NCBI GenBank assembly: GCA_900208305.1 | Contig: OAPG01000004.1 | Coordinates: 806,001 to 870,000 of the forward strand | Direction of reading: 5' to 3' | DNA: 64,000 nucleotides | From: Melanopsichium pennsylvanicum | Lineage: Eukaryota; Basidiomycota; Ustilaginomycetes; Ustilaginales | Part shown: in pieces, positions 30,101-40,800 of the stretch | Layout of the letters: each line of letters starts with the position of its first letter | Position numbering within the stretch: position 1 is the first letter of the stretch | The notes under the pieces: model-generated | The model's database searches: none | What the model was told of the DNA's origin: nothing | The model's input: the letters and a program-made list of their open reading frames with translations, nothing else | Translations under genes and position numbers: made by a program

Positions 30101-31900
30101 TATGTCAACGAGGCAGAGAGCAAAGATGATCATCTTTTTGCTTCCATCAGTGATTTGTTGATTCCCATCTACAGCAGCGCAGAAAGCGACCGCAAGCATG
30201 CTTGGGAGAAAGCTTCGCTCGCCGCAATGCAGGCCATCGTCCGTGTGCTTGTCCAGAGGAGCAAAGCGAATCCTGCTATCCGAGCGCGAATTGCTCAAGT
30301 AGCCAAGCACAATCGGTCTGAAGCTGCTGCCAGAACAATTAGGAGGGATGGGATCACTCTCAAGATGAGAGCTGCGCAGGATATGTTTGGTATGCTCGGC
30401 GAGGTCGCACAGGTAGATGTGGCCGATTCAGCGAAGGCAAGTTTGGAGGCTGTCAAGAGTCTCTTGTCTACCCAATTGGAATCTACCCGCGATGTGGCGC
30501 AGGCACTCGACGTAGCACTGTATCACCTTCGCGAAATTCACCTCTGCACCAATGCTTTTGGCACTGCCGACGCAGTGCACAAAGTGCCGCTAGCGGCGCT
30601 GAGCAAAGAAGTTGTTGCCGAGCTTTGTCTTGTCTTTGCTCGCGGTAGCGCTGTAGCAGATAGAGAGGGGATAGAAGGGAAGAAGATCACCAGACCAGCA
30701 GCAGAAGTGGCACTGGAGCTGGTAAAGTGCATCGCCATGTCTGGGACACAATCCAGCAAAGCCGCTGCGCTTGCTGCTTGTTTGGCGTACTCCGCCCTCC
30801 TTGCATCGATGCCGGCGCTGCAAGAGCAGAAAAGGTTGGCTGACGGGCTGCAGAAGATCATTGCCCATCTGGACAGTGAAGTTTACGACATTGTGCTGTC
30901 ACAGCTGCTCTCCGCTCTGCGCACCACCACCGCAGCCAGCGCCCCTGTCGATGCGAAAGAATCGAAGGCATTAGACGGCGATGCGGCAGCACTCATCAGC
31001 ACTATTGGACTCGCGCTTGGTTCAGCACCTGAAGGCACTTCAAAAATTGCCCGCACGCACCTCTCTTCGATCTTCGCTCACCTCACCACCCCGAACTTGC
31101 TCGGCGTTCGCTCGGCTGTAGCTGCAGTCACTGCTCTCGACGCGCTTTGCAGCAACCACGTGATGCTTTTCCGCACTCAAGACGTGGCCTTCACTCTGCA
31201 ACTCCTTACAACCATTACGGGTCCAAGCATGTCCGACACTCCTACGCCGAGCGTTGTTGATATGCAACCATCTCAGCGGGATGAAGCGAGGGACAAGTTG
31301 TTCCATGGCGTAGTGTCGACGCTGGGATCATTGATGAGGCTAAGGCAGGACTTGGTATTGGGTTTCTTGCCACATCTGGGTTCGCTCTTGGCTAGGTTGT
31401 GTGTGCTGTTCCGCCAACTTCGTCGAGCTTGCGAGGGTGGGGTTGAAGCGAGCGGAATGCAACGTCGGGCTTTGCGTCGAGATCTTCCCTCCTGGCTTGA
31501 TCCAGTCTACGTTACCCCCTTGGACGCCTCGCATCACGCACGAGCGCTGTCGCGCTTGCTTTCTTCGCTGGTGGTCAAGAATGTTTCTCTCAAACATCGC
31601 ACCTCTTCCCAATCCACCTCGACGGAGACAGGTTCAGCCAAAGCCGAATCGCTCGCACGTCCATTTTCAAAACACGCCACCTATATTTTGGTGGCTTACC
31701 TAAGGATTTTGACCGTGCCCAACAGCGTGGTAACGGCAGATGTAAGAGCAGAGTTGGAAGTGGGGATGATGACCATCTGCGAAGTGATGGGGACTAGACA
31801 GAGAGATGCGGCCATGATTGGCATGTTGGATGCAGCTGGCAAGGTCTTGTTCAAGCGTCTTTGGGGCGTTTTCGAAGAACAAAGGTACAAGGGTCAGTAG
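27137..31900 (+). CDS. URB2: Urb2/Npa2-family nucleolar pre-ribosome assembly factor
   Basis: One 1587-residue exon from ATG 27137 (MPTATRSQAAAAG). Most of it is an alpha-helical repeat-like protein. The N-terminus has the family's early W-containing helices (LSQWTLEYLCSSLRASP, about 75-92). The C-terminus has the conserved Urb2 block: ATYILVAYLRILTVPNSVV, then GMMTICEVMG, DAAMIGMLDAAGKVLFKRLW and a short tail. In yeast Urb2/Npa2 acts in early 60S pre-ribosomal particles with Npa1, Dbp6 and Rsa3 in 27S pre-rRNA processing. Length matches a long family member. A basic patch near residue 635 (KAKRQRTASKP) could be a nuclear signal. Identification rests mainly on the C-terminal block and overall architecture. 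Confidence 0.75.
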   Translation: MPTATRSQAAAAGPSTSYNAVTSALAIASITTSEQLVKTLRIPLPPADGISKVDIASEAWHSASFFVPKKAELLSQWTLEYLCSSLRASPLASAPGTPSKGKNKSKQQQKVLFETPTEIDLKAWQLLSTIITAQVGPDSELTETAKRSWVSHLANTQPILNLAGSFANQLQQAFSFSLQKREALMSSASISLARLLPPATSRTAATNIEAATDAIQAWLSFFTSERSTVEQQTGYTILHSMVSTWTTSLQYGTNAKRNYQHFCNIAISSLLDALCALGTSDDEHSTLVTLQLKELVEMIAAESLFTEDVQRALLQAARSAEITRTPSWKHSKVTTSIAVVQQLTALLQDPLRHSAALCSLPILSDLLCTKLRRGEALNAVASSSSTLSGSVRETQLALVRKTMLAEWFFPLLPYILGSHSARDKRASVRKGILRSIEQHNLYIISCDEAEEWRSFLTSLFSTTRNELRQVITTTTITNFREVTRETADHLKSLASLWRLEKSVIEEDLVSIFALVAVQPVDKTALSRGEELYSSTKAGMEFFRAAAAIYARLRTIPSLVNNVLSSVKVAHESCARKDEMGLILFTSQTFMAEFGKLCRDSVTATQVPDLLSRLQGLVHNLDSISTATSATPKAKRQRTASKPDSSLGGANALTAQLQIAAQVVQSVNLAPTLRARSIVAAEELHNNLILPCLDPALSSTHTPSSPSTYGVAAAALRMRQALLSEKWRYDSSEPVKLNGSLPSESLPCLESDFDERADSFLELLSQPNPDPSLCQLQFQILQAFLQRAERDASLDITTSRYCLLISQDSGPLFEFFENLLYTETSNASAWSGSPYLVNNSNELKQVIWMAIVTRWASLFEILAGEKTLKMLAAKLVATSGTNRIYQTELHYITSTALRNAAFLELPKWRKHILETVRDKCSNGDTLEHRLAATAPLWITPIEWVNRSARASLAARLLMLDRDIVKAQSVKVSVKDWVELRSLLSRILEEYVNEAESKDDHLFASISDLLIPIYSSAESDRKHAWEKASLAAMQAIVRVLVQRSKANPAIRARIAQVAKHNRSEAAARTIRRDGITLKMRAAQDMFGMLGEVAQVDVADSAKASLEAVKSLLSTQLESTRDVAQALDVALYHLREIHLCTNAFGTADAVHKVPLAALSKEVVAELCLVFARGSAVADREGIEGKKITRPAAEVALELVKCIAMSGTQSSKAAALAACLAYSALLASMPALQEQKRLADGLQKIIAHLDSEVYDIVLSQLLSALRTTTAASAPVDAKESKALDGDAAALISTIGLALGSAPEGTSKIARTHLSSIFAHLTTPNLLGVRSAVAAVTALDALCSNHVMLFRTQDVAFTLQLLTTITGPSMSDTPTPSVVDMQPSQRDEARDKLFHGVVSTLGSLMRLRQDLVLGFLPHLGSLLARLCVLFRQLRRACEGGVEASGMQRRALRRDLPSWLDPVYVTPLDASHHARALSRLLSSLVVKNVSLKHRTSSQSTSTETGSAKAESLARPFSKHATYILVAYLRILTVPNSVVTADVRAELEVGMMTICEVMGTRQRDAAMIGMLDAAGKVLFKRLWGVFEEQRYKGQ

Positions 31901-32047
31901 TGAAAATAGAAGCGCATGATTTTTTGTTTTGTCCGTACCAAAAATCCAAAATTAGAGAGTCAAAGCTCGAGGAGATGACAGCATTCATTCATTGCCAGAG
32001 TGCGAGTGGATGTGGCTAATTGGTGAAGAGTCGGGATTGCAAGAACT

Positions 32048-32881
32048 TTATAATGTGTCTGTTGATCTAGTAGATGTGTCGAGCCGAACGATGGGTTCGG
32101 GGCGTTTTGAAAATAGAATCTTGCGCTTGATCACGTTGACCACATCGTAGTAGACTGCTGTTTGAGGCTCCTCTACCTCCTCCTGCTCATCCTCTCCTTC
32201 TTGAGCCTCTTTCTCGGTAATTTGGTTGGCTAGTGATGCGATTTGATTCACTCCATTCTCGTGTATGTCGTTCAATTGGGCTGATGCCTTGGCTACCGCA
32301 CCTCTTGGTCTGACCGGAGTCTCTCTGACCGGACTCGAAGAGAAATCCAATGCATCCCTGCTCTTTCTCTTTGGCGATGACAACAGATCTGGAGGACTTG
32401 AACTTCTTATCCCTCTGCCATTCTCTTCATTTTGATTTGACACTCTTGCCTTTCGAACATGGCCCACTTTGTGCCTTACTGTCGCTTGTTCTCCAACCAT
32501 CGTCGCTGCCATCCTCATCTTCCCATTGGGTATATCCAATAGAATCGCTTTTTCTGTCAATTTGTCAGCATCAGATCGAACTTTTTTCTCGAGCACTGCT
32601 AGCGGTCGAACGAGATTAACGAATTTGCCTTCCAATCTGTGATGACTGATCATCAACACGGGCCGATCGGGACGAGTAGGATCGAAGGTGATGGTACCCA
32701 GAACCTGACCACCGGAAGGGGATTGATTTTCAATTTCCAGACTGCCTTGAAGCTCGATCAGGATAAGTTCTCCGTTAGGGGTAAGGGCGGTGAGTGGAGT
32801 AGGGGCGGTCGAAGAGAGGGTGGTGGACGAGGTGCTGGCTATGGAAGTAGCTGGATTTGGTAGGTTTAGATGGATGCGCAT
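32048..32881 (-). CDS. CTF8: Ctf8, subunit of the Ctf18-RFC clamp loader
   Basis: 277 residues in one exon (MRIHLNLPNPATS). The Ctf8 fold begins near residue 34 with NGELILIELQGSLEIENQ, continues as GQVLGTITFDPTRPDRPVLM and HHRLEGKFVNLVRPLAVLEK, and closes at the C-terminus with YYDVVNVIKRKILFSKRPEP. A Ser/Pro/Arg-rich insert (about 140-230) separates the parts and makes the protein longer than yeast Ctf8. With Ctf18, Dcc1 and Rfc2-5 it forms the alternative PCNA loader needed for sister-chromatid cohesion and replication checkpoint signalling. It is convergent with URB2, 147 bp apart. Confidence 0.9.
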   Translation of the reverse strand: MRIHLNLPNPATSIASTSSTTLSSTAPTPLTALTPNGELILIELQGSLEIENQSPSGGQVLGTITFDPTRPDRPVLMISHHRLEGKFVNLVRPLAVLEKKVRSDADKLTEKAILLDIPNGKMRMAATMVGEQATVRHKVGHVRKARVSNQNEENGRGIRSSSPPDLLSSPKRKSRDALDFSSSPVRETPVRPRGAVAKASAQLNDIHENGVNQIASLANQITEKEAQEGEDEQEEVEEPQTAVYYDVVNVIKRKILFSKRPEPIVRLDTSTRSTDTL

Positions 32882-34817
32882 CGTATAAAGGGAATGGTGC
32901 TGGCTTTGAGAGACTAGCCAAAGATGGTGATTACGAATCAGGGGCCATCTGACGACGCGGTAGGAAGACGGTGTTGTTCGAGTAAGTTAGAGTGTTACTT
33001 TTTTTTAGAGAAAGATTCAGAGTGAGCGCGTCGCGAAACAGGAAATCTGTCAAGCTCGCGTAAAGTGCGCATTTTGGAAATGAGTCTGAAATCGCCGATT
33101 GGTTGATCCATTACACGATTTCGAAAGCTTTCTCTCTCTCTTTCTCTCTGAGCCCAGCTCGGTGAGCGCTCTGTAAACAGGCAACAAAGCTCGACTCGAG
33201 CTGCCATCTGCTTGGTGTGTGGGACTGCTGTCACTCTCTGCGGATGCAATTGGCCCAACTCACGTCAAGTTGTTGACGGAAAGTTGTGCTTGCACAATGT
33301 TTGGCCGATCTTTGCGTCAACTTTTTTGGCTGTTCCGATCGCAGAGCTGTGAGGTATGCTGGTTTTGAGTGCATGCGTGCGTGTGCACCGTTCTGTGAAA
33401 GAAGGGTGCATCACTGCTCATACGCAAGCTTCCACCGAGCTACGCCCACTTGATTCAGCGCAAGGTAGCTGTGGGAACAATTTGTGTGTGCACGTGATAA
33501 GTTTGAGCACAACCAAGCAGCGTCCGCACAAGCCGATCCGATCAAACTCGAGCATCGCGGTATTCTGTGATTGTGTTGGCGGAATTGGAGAATGAGGTTG
33601 TGATCAGGCACAAAGCTCGCCCGAGCATCACAAAGAAAGCGTTAACTTAGCTGCTCAAGGGACTTGCGCGTGTGACTTTGTTCAGACCAAAAAGTGCTGT
33701 GTCCAATTCTGCATGAATTAGCGTGCTCAGCGTGCTCAGCGTGCTCAGCTGGCTCTCTGTTTTTGTTTCATTTCTCGCCTCGCCCTCGGAAACCAAAGAC
33801 GAAAAGAAAAAGAGGGAAAAAAAGAAAGAAAAAAAGAAAGAAAAAAAAAACAAGCAAAAACAAATCCAGACTGCTCTAGAAGCTGAAACAGAAATTGTCA
33901 CATCCACGGCTTTCATAGAGATTCCATAGTTGGTGGCCTGCTTGGGCTGGATTGGGCTGGATTGGGCTGGCCGTTTTGCCGTGGTCAAGCGGTAGAGATC
34001 CGACGGTCTGAAATCTGATACTGCAGTATGGAACCAGTATATATCGGGTCCACAAACTCATATTGCTCTGCCTACATTGTTAAGGTTGAGCTAAACTCAA
34101 TCTAGTGTACTACAGAGTACTCGTACTAAATACTAGAAAGTCAAGCTGCGGACTGTGCAGTCAGTCGTCACCAGCTTCGGACGCAATTCTTTATACAGAG
34201 ACAATAATCATAGCCGTCAGGTAGAGAGAGCACAAGTCGCTCAATCCACCTTTGGACCCTCAAGACCCTCATCTTCAAACCCAATCTCAACCCCCTTTCC
34301 GGCTGTTGCCGTACGCAGCATACCAACTTCCATCAGCGACGATCAGCATCGTCATCGTTAGTTTGCAAACAGCCAACAACGACCAGCGTCTCAACGGCGA
34401 TTCGAACGCTTTTCATCCGACATTTAGCTCACCATTCCGACACAAATCCCAGTAATCAGCATCGCCTCTTAAGCTTACTTGCATCGTCATTTGAACCACT
34501 CATCTCTTGACATACTTTCGTCCCAAGCAGTCCATAGCTACCACTTTTTTCACCACCAGCAGTGGAATTATACCCCCCGCCCAATATGATGAATTGAAAC
34601 CTATCACCAATCGGTCTTCGCCCTCTGTGGCCGTCCGAACGGAATCCGACCCATTCCAGACGTACTTCTCCAAAACTACCTCTGCAATATTTGTCAACAC
34701 ACAGCCTCTCGACACTGCTCGCCCAGCATCTTGGTTGCACCCTCCCTCAACTCCGTCCCAGCATCCATTCAGCGTCAAGCATTCACCCGTCTTTGCATTC
34801 AACCGCCACCAATCATC
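32882..34817. other. Long intergenic region upstream of CTF8 and the ASH-module gene
   Basis: About 1.9 kb between divergent start codons. It holds a (TC)-rich stretch at 33131-33148, an A/G tract at 33800-33860, three copies of a 9-bp GCGTGCTCA unit at 33721-33749 and three GGATTGGGCT-like units at 33941-33970. A tRNA-like half sequence at 33978-34020 is discussed under rejected items. The last 300 bp is C/T- and A-rich, as expected for a long leader. No gene is supported. Confidence 0.5.
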
Positions 34818-37800
34818 ATGTCCGACAGCTCTTATCTGCTCAAGTCCCCTCGCTTCGACGTTGAGGAGGAGCCGGGCGACTTGTATTCCTCCGGAGTTCA
34901 GCCCTGGGTCGGTGCTTTCGAGCGAGTACTCGGCGACCGCGAGAGTCTCGCCAATGAACGTCCTTCCCGAGCAGCTCCCAAGCCTGTTCCCTCCACCAAT
35001 CCTATCATCGGTGCTCGTGACGCAAACTCCCTCTCAGCACGTCTCAGCGGTCCTGATGAACATGCTAGCGAGGCATCAATGTCCACCGCCAATTCTCGAG
35101 CTGGAAGCTCGCACTCAAGTGGTCACGGATCTCCTTCCTTGCGCGCGAATCCACCACACCAAACCTCGTCGATACAGTCGACTCCCGGCGACAATCTTCC
35201 GAGCCAGGAACAGACAACAGGCAGCTCGGTAGCACACTACAATGGCGCGTCTCTCACCCGTTATCGCACCAATTCGTCCAGTGGCAGCTTATCGCTCGTC
35301 TCTTTACCACCGTCATCAGTAGCTTCGACTCATGTTGCCTCCTCAAACACGAGCTACGGTGCCTTGCTGCAACCGCGTGCCAAGCCTGCTCCATTCTCAC
35401 TCCACTCGTGTCCTCCACAGCTCAACGACGCAGCAGATCTCAGAGTCCAGTCCCAAGGTCCCGCCAATGTCTCTGTCAACGTCCAAGATTGTCTTCGCTT
35501 CGAGCAAAGCTACATCAACCACGCGCCCTGCGTACACCACATCATGGTCATCAACCACAGCTCGGATCGCAGCGCTCTCGTTCGCCTCGAGTCGGACTTG
35601 CATCAAGGCCTCACCTTTATGCGCCGCAAGCGATCCTCTCAGAACAATTTCGAGCCCGTCGCATGGCCTTCCAACAGCGTCAATTGGGCAAAGAATGGCG
35701 GCTTCATCCCTACCAACCTTCGAGGCTGGAGGCATGTCCTTGCCAATCTCGAGAATGCCGACTCGTTCATCCTGGATCCGCAACAGACCACCAAGGTCTA
35801 CTGCGTCTTACGCCCCGCCGAATTTGTCGATGAGGCTGAGGCAGAGCGAGCAAGCAGTAGCTGGCCTAACAGGATGCCTCTTTCGCCCTCGGCGCAAGCT
35901 GCATCGGGCAAGCTGGGCGATTTGCTAGCTTCACCTGCATCTCACCTTTCCCGCAACGAGTACGGAATTGCCACTTCGCCTGTCTCGACGCCTGCCGCGT
36001 TTGGCGAGCAGCAGGGCAGCTTCAGCGCTGCTGCCTCTGATCAAGAGAGTACCGGAAGCATGACCGAAGAGCTGGGTCTAACCTCGCCTCGCTCGGCGCC
36101 CGAGCTGCATGGCTCTCTGTCTGCTTCACGCTCTCACACAACAAGGCCTCTGCATCCCGCTTTCGGTCTTCGGGGCCACATTGCGCTCTCCAGCTGGACC
36201 TTGCCCGCTTCTGAAGGCGAGGACGAAGCCGCAGCCGATCATATTCAGGCACACAGGAATGCACAACCGTCCTCTTCGACGTCAGCATCGGCCCCATCGC
36301 GACCCACGAGCATGTACGGGTCTCAATCAGCATCGGCATCTTCTGCGTCATCGGCGGTATCTGCGCTGCGTTCGCAACTGAACGACAGAGATGCGCAGAA
36401 GATCCGCATCCCTGTAGTTGCTCAGTGCTGTCGACCTTTCATCGATGCCGCCATCGCTGCTTCTTCGCTCGAGTTGTCGTCGACACAGGTCAGCCACAGT
36501 TCGGCCATCTATCTCGACTTCGGCGATGTCATCGTGGGGCAAACGCACTCGCAGACGCTCACAGTGCGCAATTTATCCGAGATTGACTGCTTCTGTCAGC
36601 TCAAGCTCGAAGAAGCTGACAACATGCTTCAGACACCGCCAATCAGCTTGACTCAAGCCGTTACTGACGAGACGGTGCCTTCCATCTGGGCAGGCGACCA
36701 AGAGGCTCTTTCATTCGATCCTTTGATCCTCGAACGGCTCGAGTCCAAGCAAATCAAGGTATCGCTCCAGCCGCAAGAGCCGTGTCGTGACTATGAACAG
36801 GTCTTGACCATCACATCGCTGCACAACACGGCCAATAGCATACGTGTCGTGATCCGAGCCAACATGCTCGGTACTGCCAAGGACGACGCTTTGTCGGTGC
36901 TCTCTGGAGACTACCTAGACTTTGGCGATTGCTACGGAGGACATTGGACAAAGCAGCTGCTGGTGCTCAAGAACAATGCCGACGTTCTTCTGGATGTGTC
37001 TTTTGGTGTGCAGAAGGGCTATCAGGTCATGTTTCAGCTGGCCGAATTGGCACCACAGGCCGAGGACGACACGCCCGACCAGGAGGAGCTTCCGCCCAGC
37101 TCACACATCAGCGAGATCTCACTCTCATCGGCTAGCACAGACGATATTAGCCGCATGTCTTCCGTCGCCGAGAGCAGCAGCGCCGGCTACGTCCCGGACG
37201 GTGCGTCCAGCGCGTACGAGTACTGCCGCCAGTCTGATGCCGGCGGCGAACAGGCTACTACCGCTTCGGAACTTGCCAAGACGCCCACATGTCACGCACT
37301 TGTGCCCAAGGGATCAGCGACACTGGAGCCTCCGACCCTCGAGTTGCCAGCGGCAGACGGTAGTGTCGCGTGCGATATGCTCCGAGGCCGAAGAAGCAGT
37401 GCACAGACGGACGAAGATGGCGTTGATGCATCATCAGTTGCCTCCCAGGCTGGATCACGGTCCAACTCGCCTGTCCGTCCCGCTACCAATCCTCCCTCCC
37501 AGCCGCCCGTCACTGCCACACTTGCATCATCAGCAGCAGAGGCAACACGTGCCGGCAAGGGCCAGACACCTCACCTGAACCTCATGGATCGGGTTCATTC
37601 GGGTCGGCCTCAATCGCTCGCATCTGCGGCCAGCGATTTCGATCAGGCAAGCGTGTCGACGAACCCTCACAGTCAAGGTTCGTCCGGCTACGTTTCAAGA
37701 CCAGCTTCGCAAGGTCGTCCTAGCGAATCGGAGCGTCATGATGATGCCAACTCGATGCGTTCAGCGCACACGGCTCTCTCGCAGGACAGTCGATCGGGCC

Positions 37801-40800
37801 CATACCCTGCAGGTTCGTCGCACGCTGGCTCTTCGGGCGCGTCAGGACGAAACTCGCATCGACCCACAGCCGGTGCAGGCCTCTCAGGGCTCCGCAACGT
37901 GGAGCATGCTCAGAGCAATCAGCTCGAGGAGCTCGTGCTTCGGCCCGGTGGCGAGTATCGCGTCTTTGTCTCCTACCGTCCGGAGCGGGTCGGTTGGGAC
38001 GCCGACTTCACTGGTGGTCGCTTGGTGGAGAAGGCCTTCCGCATCTCCCTCGACTACTCGCGTGCCCGACTTGCCAACATGCGAAGCCGCGGAGGTCGCG
38101 AAAGAAGGACCGTGGTCTGTCACAGTCGCACGTGTACTTCTTTCATCTCGATTATGCCCAAGATGATTGACCTCGGCGAGGTTCAGGTAGGAACACGCAA
38201 GTCGGCCAACATCTCGGTGACCAACAGGTCTGAGCTCACAGCCCGCGTAGATCTACGCTTCGTTTCGAAAGTGCTCAGTATGTATCGAGACGAAGTGGCC
38301 ATCCCCGCTCTGCAGACCGTCGAGATGAAGGTGGAATCGTTTCCTCGCAGAGTCAACGAGACGTATCGCAAACAGATCACAGTAGCCAACTTGCTCAACA
38401 GGCAAGGAGACCAGATCTTTGAAGTGCGATCTCGCAACGTTGACAAGCAGCGCATCAGCTTCCACTCGCTCTTCTACCGCATCTTGACGCCGACAGGATC
38501 CAACTACGTTGATTTCGGCGATGTCAACATCAACTCGATGCGCATGCGCACGTTCACCATCGAGAATGTCTCGGACAAGAAGCTGTCGCTCGAGCTGAGT
38601 CCTGCTCATCCGGAGGACGTCACTCTGTACATCAGAGCTCCCCGTGTTGAGGAGAGCAGAGACAGCAGCCCGAAGCTGGAGGCCAAGACTGGAGTTTCTA
38701 AGTACAATGAGACGCAGCTTAACGAGTCGCAGAGTGCCGGAATCGAGGCAGGCGAAGGCGGCAACGTCAGCGGAGAAAAGGGCAGTTCGGGCAAGTTCAA
38801 GTCCAGCAAGCCTGCGATGAAAGGTGCCGACCTGAAAGAACGCTTCCTTGAGACCATCTCTGTCGACTCGCCCACAACCGTGCGCACCGAGAACGCCTCA
38901 TGGAGACTGGCACAAAAGCACAGCCACTACCGCAAAAAGGACGACGGCAGTACCGCATCAACGCAGAGAAAGGCCAACACGTCCGGCAAGTCCAAGCCCA
39001 TCATCAACTTGGTTGCAGCACTCAAGAAGGGCGGCAAAGGTAGGATCACAGTCGGTTATGGCAAGACGATCACCTTCAAGGATCGCACGCTGATCAGCGA
39101 ATTTGAGTACCTCGATCTCGCCTCTGGCCCGCCTGTCGATGCACGCCGCATCCCGGCCAAGAGCAAGAAGTACGCACTTCTCGAAAATATTACGACGGGC
39201 GGCAAGCCCAAGAGTCTAGGTCAAACCACTGGTGCCAAGCAAGCTCATGATGACGAGAGCGGCAGTCACGGCAACGGCAAGCTGAAGTCGAAGACCAAGT
39301 CAAATTCCAGCAGAGAAAAATCTGCAGAGTCACGGACAGAGGCAGGATCTCTCTCGCCAAGCGCTTCAGCTTCCAAAGTTGGTGCAATAGTGCCGCGCCT
39401 TCCTTCGCCTCTCACGAACGATATCATCGCTCATGATGTTCTGAGGCGCATCTCCAACAAGGACACCAGCGTCACCGGTAGCAAGTCGCAACCCACCTCG
39501 GCGATTCGGCAGCACGGCAAGAGCTCCAAAGAAGGAAAGACGGGAGATTCGGCTGCGCGTGTACATTTCTCGCCTGCGTTGACAGGCAAGCGCAAGGCGC
39601 CACCTGTGCTTTCGAACCCGGTCGACGTCTCACGCATGTCGCTCGAAGATCTGCTCGCGGCGGTCGAAGCGCAGGCAAGCATGCTGAGCACGTTCTTCCT
39701 CGGCAGCCCCGAGGCTGAGGAGCGATTCGTTCGAGCCGAGATCAACCTACGAAGAGAGCTGCAGAGCTCGATCGATGCTGGCAAGCTCATTCCGCTCGAA
39801 GTGCTCGAGGTTGCACCACACTCGGAGGGCCAAGTGTTTGCGGTCTATCATCCAAGCGGCAGCACACGTCCTCATATTCAGGGCAATGCGCGAAAACAGG
39901 ATTCGCGCGTCTTTATGCGTCTCATCGACTTTGACATGGGCGTAGTCCGACGATCCGAAGAATTCTCAGGCATGGCCGAACTCGAAGCAGATGAGCTCCC
40001 GGTGCGTGACTTGATGTTGCGGAGCAACACGTGCCGCAGCTTGCTCGAACTCGGGCAGCCGCATATCAACTTTGGTCATATGGAGAAGGGCGACTCGAAG
40101 ACGCGCAAGATTCTCATTCAGAACCGCAGCGAATGGGCGCTTCGCTACTGTATCCGCAAGAGTGGTTCTATTGCAAGTGGCGACATCAAACTCAGCAGCG
40201 GCCGCTACGGGGTTGTACCTGGCTACGGTAAGCGCGAAGTCGAGTTCGTCTTCTCGCCATCCATGTCTGGTCCTTTCCAGGAGAAGCTCGTGGTCGAGAA
40301 CGTGGCGGATCGCGACAACGATCAAACCGTCGTTCTCAAAGCCAATATCCGCAAGACGCCCAACTTTGCCGTCGATCCAGGCGCGATCAACTTTGGTGCG
40401 TGCAGTCCAGGCAAGTTGTCCACTCCGGAGAGTTTCGTTTTGACGAACACAACTGCCAAGTCGAGGTCGTTTGTGATCGCCATCGACACGCACGATCTTT
40501 TGCACCAGAGATGTCTGATCGATGTGGGTTTGAGTACGGCAAGTGACGACGAGGTCAGGGGAACGCTGTCCAAGGAGGAGGAGGAGGAGATCGAGAATCT
40601 GTCACAGAAGCTCAAGATCGCTTCCAGAAAAGGAAATACGGACAAGGTCAAGAAGTACGAAGGACGGCTCACTGCTCTTGGAGTGAAGGTACCGAGTCTC
40701 TCCTCTGCTGCTGCATCCGCTGTTCCCTCCGAGTCAGGCGACAGTGTTGCAACCGCTGACGTCCCCGCAGCAGTTGCCGAAGGTGGGAAGAGCAACGAGG

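Noticed and set aside
33721..33970. Short 9-bp and 10-bp direct repeats that could suggest a CRISPR-like or regulatory array
   Set aside because: Units are adjacent with no spacers and only three copies each; simple tandem repeats explain them.
33978..34020. tRNA-like half with an A-box-like TGGTCAAGCGG and an anticodon-like loop near a CTGAAAT motif
   Set aside because: The downstream sequence has no B box (GGTTCGAAT-type) and no complementary acceptor stem, so only a chance or decayed fragment remains.
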